A stretch of 22,265 nt of DNA, from positions 1 through 22,265 of the forward strand of contig CAUESV010000020.1 of NCBI GenBank assembly GCA_959020715.1, given 5' to 3'. Shown piece after piece: positions 7,535 to 14,800 of the stretch. The translations under genes and the position numbers were made by a program. Each line of letters begins with the position of its first letter. Within the stretch, counting starts at the first letter, position 1. The notes under the pieces are model-generated. The model searched no databases. It saw nothing but the letters and a program-made list of their open reading frames with translations, and was not told the origin of the DNA. The DNA comes from an uncultured Collinsella sp. Lineage in GTDB: Bacteria; Actinomycetota; Coriobacteriia; Coriobacteriales; Coriobacteriaceae.

Positions 7535-8599
7535 ATGGTATCTGCACACCGCAACGATGTAACCCAAGAAAGAATGCGAGAACCCGTGTCCAGTCCGTTT
7601 ACCAGCTTTTTAGCCCAGCACTTTGACCAGATTAACGACTATCTGGCCACGTTCTTTGACGGACAGGCGACCTCTGCCGATATCGAGCGCTACCTGTACG
7701 CGCCGCTCTCGGCTTTTACGGCCAACGCCGGCAAGCGCCACCGCCCGCTTATCTGTATGCTCGCCGCAACCGCAGTGGGCGGTAGCTTTGAGAGCGCCCG
7801 CAGCGCCGCGGCAGCCATCGAGCACTTCCAGTCGGGCGCGCTGATCCACGACGACATCGCCGACAACGGACAGCTTCGTCGAGGCAAGCCCTGCATGCAC
7901 CTTACCGAGGGCACGGGCCTTGCCATCAATTGTGGCGACCTGGCGCTCACCATGGTCACCAAGACGGTTCTCGACGACCCCACGCTGGAGTCCGACGTGA
8001 AGCTGCGCGTGCTCCACGAGCTTACCGAGATGATCGTCCGCACCATCGAGGGTCAAGCGCTCGACCTGGGTTGGGTCCGTGACGGGCGCTTTGATATCTC
8101 AGTTGATGACTACCTGGACATGGCGACGCACAAGACCGCGTTTTACAGCGGAGCCACGCCGCTTGCCGCCGGAGCCATTATCGGCGGCGGCAGCGATGAG
8201 CAAATCGAAGCGCTGCGCGCCTTTGGCCTGCACACGGGTCTTGCCTTTCAGATTCAGGACGACCTGCTCAACCTTGTCGGCACTAAGGAAGCCGCCAACA
8301 AGGACTTCCGCACCGACATCACCGAGGGCAAGCGCACGCTTGTCGCCGTACACGCCCTCTCTGATGAGCGCCACCACGACGAGGTCGAGGCGATTCTTTC
8401 CTCGGGCACCGATGATCCCGCGCAGCTCGCACGCGCCGTGGATATCTTCCAGGAGACCGGCTCCATCGATTACGCCCACACTTATGCGCTCGACCTGACC
8501 GCTAAGGCCAAAGCGGCCATCGAGAACGTTGAGCTTGATCCGCACGCACGCGAGCTGTTCCTCTCCATGGCAGATTTCTTTGTGGAGCGCCTTAACTAA
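7535..8599 (+). CDS. Polyprenyl (all-trans) diphosphate synthase
   Basis: This enzyme condenses isopentenyl diphosphate with allylic diphosphates to make the polyprenyl chain used for menaquinone or related lipids. Motifs are GKRHRP at 66-71, the first Asp-rich motif DDIAD at 106-110 followed by LRRGKP, the HKTA lysine near 200, and DITEGKRT near 261-268. The second Asp-rich motif reads QDDLLNL (242-246), so the last Asp of the usual DDxxD is Asn. Length (up to 354 residues) fits the family. The start is uncertain: no good ribosome-binding site precedes ATG 7535, and ATG 7574 or GTG 7586 are possible, each trimming only unconserved N-terminal residues. Chain length cannot be judged by eye. 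The gene lies 74 nt after the PTS-HAD gene, apparently without a terminator between. Confidence 0.9.
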   Translation: MVSAHRNDVTQERMREPVSSPFTSFLAQHFDQINDYLATFFDGQATSADIERYLYAPLSAFTANAGKRHRPLICMLAATAVGGSFESARSAAAAIEHFQSGALIHDDIADNGQLRRGKPCMHLTEGTGLAINCGDLALTMVTKTVLDDPTLESDVKLRVLHELTEMIVRTIEGQALDLGWVRDGRFDISVDDYLDMATHKTAFYSGATPLAAGAIIGGGSDEQIEALRAFGLHTGLAFQIQDDLLNLVGTKEAANKDFRTDITEGKRTLVAVHALSDERHHDEVEAILSSGTDDPAQLARAVDIFQETGSIDYAHTYALDLTAKAKAAIENVELDPHARELFLSMADFFVERLN

Positions 8600-8737
8600 C
8601 GGGGGTTATAAAACCTGTCAGCAGCGTATTTAGGCACAACTTGCTACACTGTTGAGTGCATGTTTATGCATCCCTTTGCGTTGTCTATCCGACAGACGCT
8701 CAAATAGTACGAATGGTACGCCGAAAGGGGTTCGTTC

Positions 8738-9643
8738 ATGGAACCTATTACAACGGGCATGCAAGGAGCAGCCGTCGAGGACGTGCAGTCTCGTCTCCTG
8801 CAGCTCGGCTACACGATTGATGCCGCCGAAGTCACCGACAAGTACTTTGGAGCCACCACTGAGCAGGCCGTCAGCACCTTCAGGCTCGACAGCGGCCTTG
8901 CTGCCGGTCATGCCGTCGATATCCCCTGTTGGAGCGCCCTTGTAGACGCTTCGTATAAGCTGGGCGACCGCACCCTCTATCTGCGCATGCCCAATTTCCA
9001 TGGCGCCGATGTGCAGGCCCTGCAGCGCGCTCTCAACGTTTTGGGCTTTGCCTGTGGCGAAGACGACGGCTACTTTGGTCCGCATACCGAGGCCGCCCTG
9101 CAGCAGTTCCAGGAAAATGTCGGCCTGTTTGCCGACGGCATGGCCTTCCAGGACACCTACGCCTACATCAACCGCCTGCACCATGTGTGGGAGGGCAAGC
9201 CCTCGGTCACCGAAGCCGAGTCCCGTATCGGTTTTGCTCGCGCCGCCAACGTGCTCGAGCGTTTCCAGATTGCCGTTATCGGCGAGGACCCCATCGCACG
9301 CAGCGTTGCGTCGCGCATGTGGAATATCGCCACGGCAACGACCGACAACAGCGGCATGATGCTCTGCGACTCCGAGGTCCCAACCGACGTTGACCTGGTG
9401 CTCGAGATCGCAAGCGACGAGCTGCCCGCCGACGCCGCACCGCGCGCCACGATTGCCCTCGCCGAGTGCCACAACCTGGCCCAGCGCATCCGCACTGCCA
9501 ATGTCGCCGCGCAGCAGAAGCCGGCACGCATTCGCATTGAGCTCACGGGCATGACGCGCTACAACGGCACCTTCACGGCCAGCGACGCGCAGACACTCGC
9601 CGTACGCCTGCTCGATGGCGTTTGCGATGCCCTCGCAGATTAG
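8738..9643 (+). CDS. Protein with two peptidoglycan-binding domains and a decayed amidase-like C-terminus
   Basis: Two PG_binding_1 domains are clear: about residues 5-72 (GMQGAAVEDVQSRLLQLGY, FGATTEQAVSTFR) and 82-147 (GADVQALQRALNVLGF, DDGYFGPHTEAALQQFQ). The remaining region, about 175-301, has an Amidase_3-like rhythm: VDLVLEIASDE where active enzymes have a DLxxSIHAN-like segment, and ARIRIELTGMT before a final TLAVRLLDGV helix. The zinc-binding histidines of active amidases are missing. Mycobacterial CwlM has the same order of domains and regulates MurA rather than cutting cell wall, so this may be a non-catalytic relative; that is inference. No signal peptide is visible, consistent with a cytoplasmic role. 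AAAGGGG lies 7 nt before the ATG. The gene is followed by tRNA-Gln. Confidence 0.75.
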   Translation: MEPITTGMQGAAVEDVQSRLLQLGYTIDAAEVTDKYFGATTEQAVSTFRLDSGLAAGHAVDIPCWSALVDASYKLGDRTLYLRMPNFHGADVQALQRALNVLGFACGEDDGYFGPHTEAALQQFQENVGLFADGMAFQDTYAYINRLHHVWEGKPSVTEAESRIGFARAANVLERFQIAVIGEDPIARSVASRMWNIATATTDNSGMMLCDSEVPTDVDLVLEIASDELPADAAPRATIALAECHNLAQRIRTANVAAQQKPARIRIELTGMTRYNGTFTASDAQTLAVRLLDGVCDALAD

Positions 9644-9681
9644 GTAAACTAAACGAGTTGCTTTTGGGCAACACTACACAT

Positions 9682-9753
9682 TGGGACGTAGTTCAACGGT
9701 AGAACTCCGGTTTTTGGTGCCGGCTGTTGGGGGTTCGAATCCCTCCGTCCCAG
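9682..9753 (+). tRNA. tRNA-Gln (anticodon TTG)
   Basis: A full cloverleaf folds: acceptor TGGGACG/CGTCCCA, D-stem GTTC/GAAC, anticodon stem CCGGT/GCCGG with loop TTTTGGT giving anticodon TTG, and T-arm GGGGG-TTCGAAT-CCCTC. The discriminator is G and the next bases are CCC, so the CCA end is not encoded. The gene is 38 nt after the peptidoglycan-binding protein and is followed by a terminator. Confidence 0.96.
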
Positions 9754-9766
9754 CCCTTAAGAACAC

Positions 9767-9800
9767 AGCGCTCCAGGCCCTTATGAACCTGGAGCGCTTT
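9767..9800 (+). terminator. Rho-independent terminator after tRNA-Gln
   Basis: An 11-bp stem, AGCGCTCCAGG (9767-9777) with CCTGGAGCGCT (9788-9798), has a 10-nt loop and runs into TTTCTT on the plus strand. It lies 13 nt after the tRNA. A diverged copy (24 of 32 positions matching by eye) occurs at 9857-9888. Confidence 0.9.
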
Positions 9801-9978
9801 CTTGTGGGCAAGCGGAGGGATTCGAACCCGCAAGGAATCTACCTATATAAGACAGACGCCCCAGGCCCATAACGACCAAGAGCGCCTTGCATCTAGAATT
9901 ATCAGCCCTGTTCCGAAAAGCGAGCCGCATGCAACAACCAAGTAACCACAGGCCCCGGGAGAGCGGGGACACCGGCTT
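9801..9978. other. Gene-free stretch with antisense tRNA T-arm remnant and decayed terminator copy
   Basis: Positions 9813-9828 are the exact reverse complement of 9732-9747, the T-arm and start of the 3' acceptor strand of tRNA-Gln. Read on the minus strand this looks like the 3' end of a tRNA (GGGTTCGAATCCCTCCGCTTG), but I cannot fold a proper D-arm or anticodon arm further in. Positions 9857-9888 resemble the tRNA-Gln terminator with 8 mismatches in 32. The rest, up to about 9978, has no convincing ORF or signal. It reads as debris of an old tRNA duplication or rearrangement. Confidence 0.45.
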
Positions 9979-10028
9979 AGGTTTATCGCGAGTTCCGCAC
10001 GAACAGGAGGCCACGTGACCTCGATGTT
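9979..10028 (+). repeat. Degenerate half copy of the intergenic hairpin element
   Basis: The 23 bases at 9979-10001 are identical to 15124-15146 of the complete element at 15097-15231. They are followed, as there, by a short inner hairpin (GAGGCCAC/GTGACCTC, one mismatch, no loop). The second conserved flank and the right outer arm are absent or too diverged to recognise, so this looks like a decayed or truncated copy. Confidence 0.7.
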
Positions 10029-10040
10029 TTGGACGTGACA

Positions 10041-10146
10041 GCGAGAGGGGTCCTGGCATGGCAAGGTGACGTGAAACAAGGCGGCGCTGACCTTCTGGTC
10101 GCGCCGCCGAAGTTGAACGTCAGATTGCCGTGCCAGGGCCCCTCGC
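10041..10146. repeat. 106-nt structured palindrome with two nested stems
   Basis: An outer stem pairs 10041-10064 with 10125-10146 over about 22 bp, with a one-base bulge and a few G-T pairs. An inner stem pairs GGCGGCGC(T)GACC (from 10080) with GGTCGCGCCGCC around a TTCT loop. Between them GACGT pairs with ACGTC, next to an unpaired GAAAC/GTTGA segment. The layout resembles the hairpin elements at 14801-15231, but the sequence differs. It lies 3' of the Toprim protein gene, beyond that gene's terminator. Confidence 0.65.
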
Positions 10147-10159
10147 AGCGTCAAGAAGT

Positions 10160-10181
10160 CCGCCGTTCGGTAGAACGGCGG
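10160..10181 (-). terminator. Hairpin just after the Toprim protein gene
   Basis: CCGCCGTTC (10160-10168) pairs perfectly with GAACGGCGG (10173-10181) around a 4-nt loop. It begins 3 nt after the stop codon at 10185. Only a short pyrimidine run (ACTTCTT) follows on the minus strand, so termination may be moderate. Confidence 0.7.
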
Positions 10182-10184
10182 AAT

Positions 10185-12359
10185 CTAATTGTTCAGCATG
10201 CGGTCGAAGCTTCCCGAGTCGCCATCCCGATAGTCGGCGGTCATCAGAATCTCCTGCGGAATGCGCCCGCCTTCACGTAGCACGTTGCGGAACTGCACGC
10301 GCGTAACCATGGGCAGATCCTTGATCGTCGCTGCCAGGTTCTGCGGCACGCCCTGGTTGGCAGCCGCGGGCTCGCACTCGCCGCCGGCCTTCACGCGACG
10401 CTTATGCTCGGCGAGCATGGCGCGGTACATGCCGGCATGCAGGCGAATCTCAACCACATTGGCATTGCGAGCCTGCTCGACGATGCGCGCGCCCTCGCGA
10501 TCGATATCGCCCACGTAGTAGACGTAGTTAAAGCGATAGCCAATCTCGGCCAGATAATCGTCCAGGGCATGCGAGACGCTCGCCTTGCATCCGCCGCCAA
10601 AAATCACGCCGCCCACCTTGGTACCAAAGAGCTTGGCATGTTTGCGTCCGCGCAGGAGCTTGACGATCTCGTCGTAGGTATCCAGGTTCTCGACCATAAT
10701 GAACGGCTTGTCGGCACCCAGCGTAAAGAAGCCCGTAAAGTGCACGGGGCGATTGGGGGCGACCTTGATCGCCTGCATGCTGATGCCCTTTTCGGTCATT
10801 CGCCTGATCAAGCGCTCACCGTGCTTGCCGTCAAAAGCCTTCTCGTCGTTAAAGATCTGGTAGGCACGCTGGCGGCGCGAGGCAACCGGCGTATCGGCAC
10901 CTCGGTTCTGCTCGATCCAAGCCTGGATGATTGCGATTTCCTCGGCAATCTTGCGGTTGGACATCTCGTTGTGCTGAGTGCGCTGCGGAGCCTTTTTGCC
11001 GTCCTTGCCCTCGACCTTTACGATCTGTGTCTGCTGCTCCTTGATCTTAGAGAGCGCCGTAGGCGTAGGGACAACTTTGAGCAGCTGCCTGCCTAAAACG
11101 CGGGCAAGGGCAAACGCCGAGACCTCGCCGTGGACTGCCGACTTGGGCTGCTGGGCAGCGGTATCTGCTGCGGTAGACTCCGGCTTCTTCTGAGACTTGC
11201 GCTTAGAATCGCCTTGGGAATTGCGCTCGCGCTTCGGCATAGGCGCCTGCTTCTGCGGACGATCGGACTTACTCTCCTTCGCTGGCTGGCGCTTAGGCTG
11301 CCCCGAAGAAACCTCGACCTTCGCATCCTCGTCCTGCGGCGTGGTCTTCTCGGCCGCAGTCTCGGCATGGGAACTGCGGCCCCCACGATGGCGACGGCGG
11401 CGAGGCTTGCTCGACGCGCCCTGCTCCGTCTGCTCATCAGTAGGCTGCTGACCCTTGGCCTCGGCATCAACCTCAAGCTGCGGCTCAACAGGCTTCTGTT
11501 CGCGAGCCGCCGGCTCAACGGCCTTCTCGTCCTGAGTGGTCGAAGCCGGCTCGCTCTTCTCCTGACGCCTTACGGGATACGCGCGCCCCGCAAAACCGCG
11601 GCCGGGACGACACGAACCCGGAGCCCTCTTGGCAGACTCCTCAACATCGTCTGCAACCTCAGAAGACTCTTCAACCTCACGCGCGGCATCCTGCGCTGCA
11701 GCCTTAAAGTGAGCACCGCGACGACGCTTGGGCTCTTGGGCCTCCACGGGCTTTTGCTCCTTCGCGGGCTTCTGCGACTCGACAGCAACCTCGGTCTCAA
11801 CAACCTCGGCATCCGTCTCACCTTTTTGAGCAACGGCGCGACGGAAGCGCTCCTGCTGGGCGCGGCGCTGCGCATCGCGCTTGCCACCCCCACCAAAACC
11901 GCCACGTCCCGCCTTTGCCGTAAAGGCACGCACGACATTCTCATCGAGCAACTCATCGGTATCGACATGCTCACGCGGAGCAACTTCTTCCACAGCAGGC
12001 ACGTCAGCGGAATCCTCGACGACAAAATTTTCGACGGACTCGGCAGGCTGCTCCTGGGCATCGCGGATCTCGACATTGATGGTATAGAACGCCGGACGCC
12101 CGTTAATGCCGCTACCCTCAATCTTGGTCACGATATTTGCCGCGATAAGTTCATCGCGCATCGCCTTGGTGTCGCATTCCTTATCGACGGAGCGGAAAAT
12201 CTGCGCCAGCGCACTCGACTTAATCTTGAGTGCCTTGCGGCAAAGCAGGTCGTAGGCAACCAGCTTGGCACGCTCAGCAGAAAGCGACGTCTGGCTGCTC
12301 AGGCGCTCAGCCAAAGCATCGACATTGTTTTGATTATCGGAATATACCGTCTTGGCCAC
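10185..12359 (-). CDS. DUF2220/JetD-like Toprim-domain protein with long disordered linker
   Basis: I read this as 724 residues from GTG 12359, which has AAAGGGG 4 nt upstream; the in-frame ATG at 12383 has no ribosome-binding site. Residues 1 to about 100 look like a helical or winged-helix domain (LAERLSSQTSLSAERAKLVA and following). About 110-440 is low-complexity and charged, rich in Glu, Lys, Arg, Gln, Pro and Ala, with RG-type patches, so probably disordered. The C-terminal part resembles DUF2220, the Toprim-like nuclease half of Wadjet JetD: QIFNDEKAF, VENLDTY with Glu557, IFGGGCKAS, and YVGDIDREG with Asp618 and Asp620, the Toprim metal ligands. No jetA, jetB or jetC lies nearby. A nucleic-acid-cleaving or topoisomerase-like role is inference; the true function is unknown. 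Confidence 0.7.
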   Translation of the reverse strand: MAKTVYSDNQNNVDALAERLSSQTSLSAERAKLVAYDLLCRKALKIKSSALAQIFRSVDKECDTKAMRDELIAANIVTKIEGSGINGRPAFYTINVEIRDAQEQPAESVENFVVEDSADVPAVEEVAPREHVDTDELLDENVVRAFTAKAGRGGFGGGGKRDAQRRAQQERFRRAVAQKGETDAEVVETEVAVESQKPAKEQKPVEAQEPKRRRGAHFKAAAQDAAREVEESSEVADDVEESAKRAPGSCRPGRGFAGRAYPVRRQEKSEPASTTQDEKAVEPAAREQKPVEPQLEVDAEAKGQQPTDEQTEQGASSKPRRRRHRGGRSSHAETAAEKTTPQDEDAKVEVSSGQPKRQPAKESKSDRPQKQAPMPKRERNSQGDSKRKSQKKPESTAADTAAQQPKSAVHGEVSAFALARVLGRQLLKVVPTPTALSKIKEQQTQIVKVEGKDGKKAPQRTQHNEMSNRKIAEEIAIIQAWIEQNRGADTPVASRRQRAYQIFNDEKAFDGKHGERLIRRMTEKGISMQAIKVAPNRPVHFTGFFTLGADKPFIMVENLDTYDEIVKLLRGRKHAKLFGTKVGGVIFGGGCKASVSHALDDYLAEIGYRFNYVYYVGDIDREGARIVEQARNANVVEIRLHAGMYRAMLAEHKRRVKAGGECEPAAANQGVPQNLAATIKDLPMVTRVQFRNVLREGGRIPQEILMTADYRDGDSGSFDRMLNN

Positions 12360-12380
12360 GGGGCCCCTTTCATATGTACA

Positions 12381-12396
12381 CATATACGTCTATATG
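12381..12396 (-). promoter_or_regulatory. 16-bp palindrome before the Toprim protein gene
   Basis: CATATACGTCTATATG at 12381-12396 has perfect 6-bp arms and lies 22 nt before the GTG start. The gene must have its own promoter here, because a strong terminator (12468-12503) separates it from cstA. Weak -10-like sequences (CATATA, TATAGA) overlap the palindrome, so it could be an operator. No firm -35 was found. Confidence 0.35.
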
Positions 12397-12467
12397 GTAC
12401 AACGCACGAGCCTATCCACGCAAAACATCTGCGAGAACGCCCTTGCATCACCTGTTCCCACAAGAAA

Positions 12468-12503
12468 AAAGACCGGGTCCGCTTGATTGCGGACCCGGTC
12501 TTT
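12468..12503 (-). terminator. Strong rho-independent terminator of cstA
   Basis: A perfect 15-bp stem (12468-12482 with 12489-12503) with a 6-nt loop is followed on the minus strand by a T-run (TTTTTTCTT). It lies 39 nt after the cstA stop and isolates cstA from the next gene. Confidence 0.93.
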
Positions 12504-12542
12504 CCGAGTCAAATGGATGGGAGATTCAACCCGTCCGACCGA

Positions 12543-14432
12543 CTAGGCCTTGGCGGCCTCGGCGTCGGCAGGAGCCTCAGCGGCAGCGGCGCGACCGTAC
12601 TCGGCCTTGCCCATCTCGGACCACTCGGGCTCCTCGTCGGGCATGGAGCCAGCCTCCTTGCCGAAGAACTCCTTGAGGCAGTTAACGGCAACGATGAGGC
12701 CCAGGACCATCAGCAGGACGGCAAAGACGAGCTGCAGGCCCTTGGTGGCGGCGACGGAGACGGCGGCCGTGGTGGCAGTAGCCGGGATGGTACCGAAGAA
12801 ACCGTAGGCCTGGACGGCGGTCATGCAGCCCATGGCGCTCTGGACCAGCGAGGTGAAGGTGCAGCAGAGCAGGAAGGCGACGGGCACGTAGAGCATCCAG
12901 CCCTTGCGGCCGGTGCACTTGCAGAACACGGCGAGGGTGATCATGGTCATGCCGCCGAGCAGCTGGTTGGAAGCACCAAAGAGCGGCCAGATGTTGGCAT
13001 AACCACCAAAAGCGAGGGCGAGACCGGGAAGCAGGGTGACGACCGTGGCGAACCAGGGGTTGCCGAGGACCTTCATGTAGCCGGCCTTGGACTCGATGGC
13101 CAGGGCATCGTTGGTCTGGGCAAAGAACTCGGAGAACGAGGTGCGGGCGATGCGGGCGACGGCGTCGAGCGAGGTCAGAGCCAGAGCGGAGACGTTCATG
13201 GTCATGAAGACGGTAGCGAGTGTGCCGTCAACACCGAAGGCCTGCATACCGCGGGAGATGCCAGCGGCGAAGATCTGGAACGGGGTGGAAGCGACACCAG
13301 CGTTGAGGGCGCCGGTGCCGGCGGTGTTCATATCGGAGAACATGATGCCGGCAACGATGATGGCAAGGATGCCAACGAAGGACTCGACGATCATGGCGCC
13401 GTAACCGACCTTGACGGCGTCCTGCTCCTTCTCGACCTGCTTAGAAGAGGTGCCGGAAGAAACGAGGCTGTGGAAACCGGAGAGAGCACCGCAGGCAACG
13501 GAGACGAACAGGACCGGGAACATCATGCCGGAGGCAGTGGAGAAGCCGGTGAAGACCGGAGCGGTGATAGTGGCCTGACCGTTGACGCCCAGGACGACGA
13601 TGCCGAGGACAGCGCAGACGATCATGATGATCATCATGATGGAAGTGAGGTAGTCACGCGGGGTCTTGAGCATCTGGATGGGCATGGCGCCAGCGAAGAC
13701 CAGGTAGACCATGACGACGGCGAACCACTGGAACTTATCCAGGTAGACCGGGAACTGCATGCCGACGGCAAACATGAGAACCATGAGGACAACGCCGGTG
13801 ACGAACTCGGCAGCGCCGGTGAGGTTGAACTTCTTCTGGGCCCAACCAAAGGCGATAGCGACGAAGGTGAACAGGATGGAGATGGTACCAGCGCAGCCGG
13901 CGGCATAGGACTTGGTGAAGTCGATGGCACCGGTAGCAGCACCAGAAGCGTCAACGGCCGGGGTGAACATGAACGTCTTGCAGACCATGTCGGTGAAAGC
14001 GGCGATGACGATGATGCAGAACAGCCAGCAGAACAGCAGGAACAGGCGACGGCCGGTCTTGCCGATGTACTTCTCGATGAGCTGAGCCAGGGACTTGCCG
14101 TTGTTCTTCATCGAGGCGTACAGGGCGCCAAAGTCGTGGACGGCGCCAAAGAAGATGCCGCCGACGAGGACCCAGAGCACGACGGGAAGCCAGCCGAAGG
14201 CCATGGCGACGATCGTACCCGTAACAGGGCCAGCACCGCAGATCGAGCTGAACTGGTGCGAGAACGCGGTGAAGGCGGAGACGGGCGAGAAGCTGTTGCC
14301 GTCCTTCATGCGCTTGGCCGGCGTGAGGGCCTCTTTGTCAACGCCCCACTTGTTGGCCAGCCAGCGGCCGTAGCCCAGATAGCCGCAGGCGAGCACCGCC
14401 GCGGCCACAACCATGAGCAAAACTCCGTTCAT
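12543..14432 (-). CDS. cstA: Carbon starvation protein A family transporter
   Basis: This polytopic membrane protein belongs to the CstA family, whose E. coli members take up pyruvate (CstA, BtsT) and have been linked to peptides. At 629 residues it is a little shorter than the roughly 700-residue E. coli proteins. Family segments include GYGRWLANKWGVD near the start, SSICGAGPVTGTIVAMAFGW near residues 62-81, FFGAVHDFGALYASMKNNGKS, SGFHSLVSSGTSSKQ and FGASNQLLGGMTMI. The C-terminus is a hydrophilic, Ala/Glu-rich tail. GAGGAGG lies 7 nt before the ATG. It stands alone between its own promoter and terminator, with a long structured leader. Substrate is most likely pyruvate, from family knowledge only. 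Confidence 0.95.
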   Translation of the reverse strand: MNGVLLMVVAAAVLACGYLGYGRWLANKWGVDKEALTPAKRMKDGNSFSPVSAFTAFSHQFSSICGAGPVTGTIVAMAFGWLPVVLWVLVGGIFFGAVHDFGALYASMKNNGKSLAQLIEKYIGKTGRRLFLLFCWLFCIIVIAAFTDMVCKTFMFTPAVDASGAATGAIDFTKSYAAGCAGTISILFTFVAIAFGWAQKKFNLTGAAEFVTGVVLMVLMFAVGMQFPVYLDKFQWFAVVMVYLVFAGAMPIQMLKTPRDYLTSIMMIIMIVCAVLGIVVLGVNGQATITAPVFTGFSTASGMMFPVLFVSVACGALSGFHSLVSSGTSSKQVEKEQDAVKVGYGAMIVESFVGILAIIVAGIMFSDMNTAGTGALNAGVASTPFQIFAAGISRGMQAFGVDGTLATVFMTMNVSALALTSLDAVARIARTSFSEFFAQTNDALAIESKAGYMKVLGNPWFATVVTLLPGLALAFGGYANIWPLFGASNQLLGGMTMITLAVFCKCTGRKGWMLYVPVAFLLCCTFTSLVQSAMGCMTAVQAYGFFGTIPATATTAAVSVAATKGLQLVFAVLLMVLGLIVAVNCLKEFFGKEAGSMPDEEPEWSEMGKAEYGRAAAAEAPADAEAAKA

Positions 14433-14472
14433 TACATTTCCTCCTCTAAAAAGAACTTCCTAGACATAAAAA

Positions 14473-14667
14473 ATGAGGGCCGTCGGTTGCGCTCGACGGC
14501 CCTCATCTTCATCAGCCGCCCGTTATCGTACGGGCTAGCTGTATGTGCTAACCCGCATCAGATAATTACTACGCTGATAATGTTTAGCTGATGCGTGAAC
14601 ATGTCTAAGAAATCCTCTTCAATCATGATGTGAACGATCCGTGCGTGTTCACATCCCCCAGTGGTTG
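14473..14667 (-). promoter_or_regulatory. Structured 5' leader of cstA ending in a terminator-like hairpin
   Basis: From the probable transcript start near 14667 the leader runs about 235 nt to the ATG. On the minus strand it contains, in order, a 9-bp hairpin GATGTGAAC/GTTCACATC (14627-14655), a CATCAG (14588-14593) that could pair with either of two CTGATG copies (14556-14561 or 14510-14515), and a 9-bp hairpin with one G-T pair (14531-14555). It ends in a perfect 13-bp hairpin (14473-14485 with 14494-14506) followed by TTTTTT, about 40 nt before the start codon. This layout fits attenuation or a riboswitch, but I recognise no known class. The TGTGAAC/GTTCACA repeat could instead be a DNA operator. 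Confidence 0.55.
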
Positions 14668-14673
14668 AAAAGG

Positions 14674-14702
14674 AGTATGAAACTTTAGTTACCTAAAGTC
14701 AA
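14674..14702 (-). promoter_or_regulatory. Probable promoter of cstA
   Basis: On the minus strand TTGACT (14697-14702) and CATACT (14674-14679) are 17 nt apart, a good fit to a housekeeping promoter. The spacer contains the small palindrome ACTTTAG/CTAAAGT. The DNA upstream, about 14703-14770, is A/T-rich and could serve as an UP element. Confidence 0.65.
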
Positions 14703-14800
14703 CGCGAATTTGTAATGAATTTTCAACTTTTTTTGAAATTCTCGGTATAAAACGCCACTGACCTCGGACTTTACCCCACGACAGTTTTTGCATGAGAGTT

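Noticed and set aside
8603..8614. GGGTTATAAAAC shared with 22131-22142
   Set aside because: A 12-base match in a window of this size is expected by chance, and the two copies have no consistent relation to gene starts.
9732..9828. Attachment-site duplication from an integrated element at tRNA-Gln
   Set aside because: The repeated T-arm is inverted rather than direct, there is no integrase gene, and the interval is under 100 nt.
10185..12359. Wadjet defence system
   Set aside because: Only a JetD-like domain is present. No JetA, JetB or JetC gene flanks it, so a Wadjet call is not justified.
14509..14515. CTGATGA in the cstA leader as a hammerhead ribozyme core
   Set aside because: No GAAA core segment or closing stems could be placed around it; seven bases match by chance.
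11130..14591. A 1153-codon plus-strand ORF
   Set aside because: It runs antisense across the Toprim gene and cstA, both with clear family motifs and signals. Its composition (long Leu/Arg and Gly/Asp runs) is typical of a shadow frame in GC-rich DNA.
14629..14653. CRP-type site from TGTGA and TCACA
   Set aside because: The half-sites are 15 nt apart rather than 6, so it does not fit a CRP operator. It is retained only as an inverted repeat in the leader.
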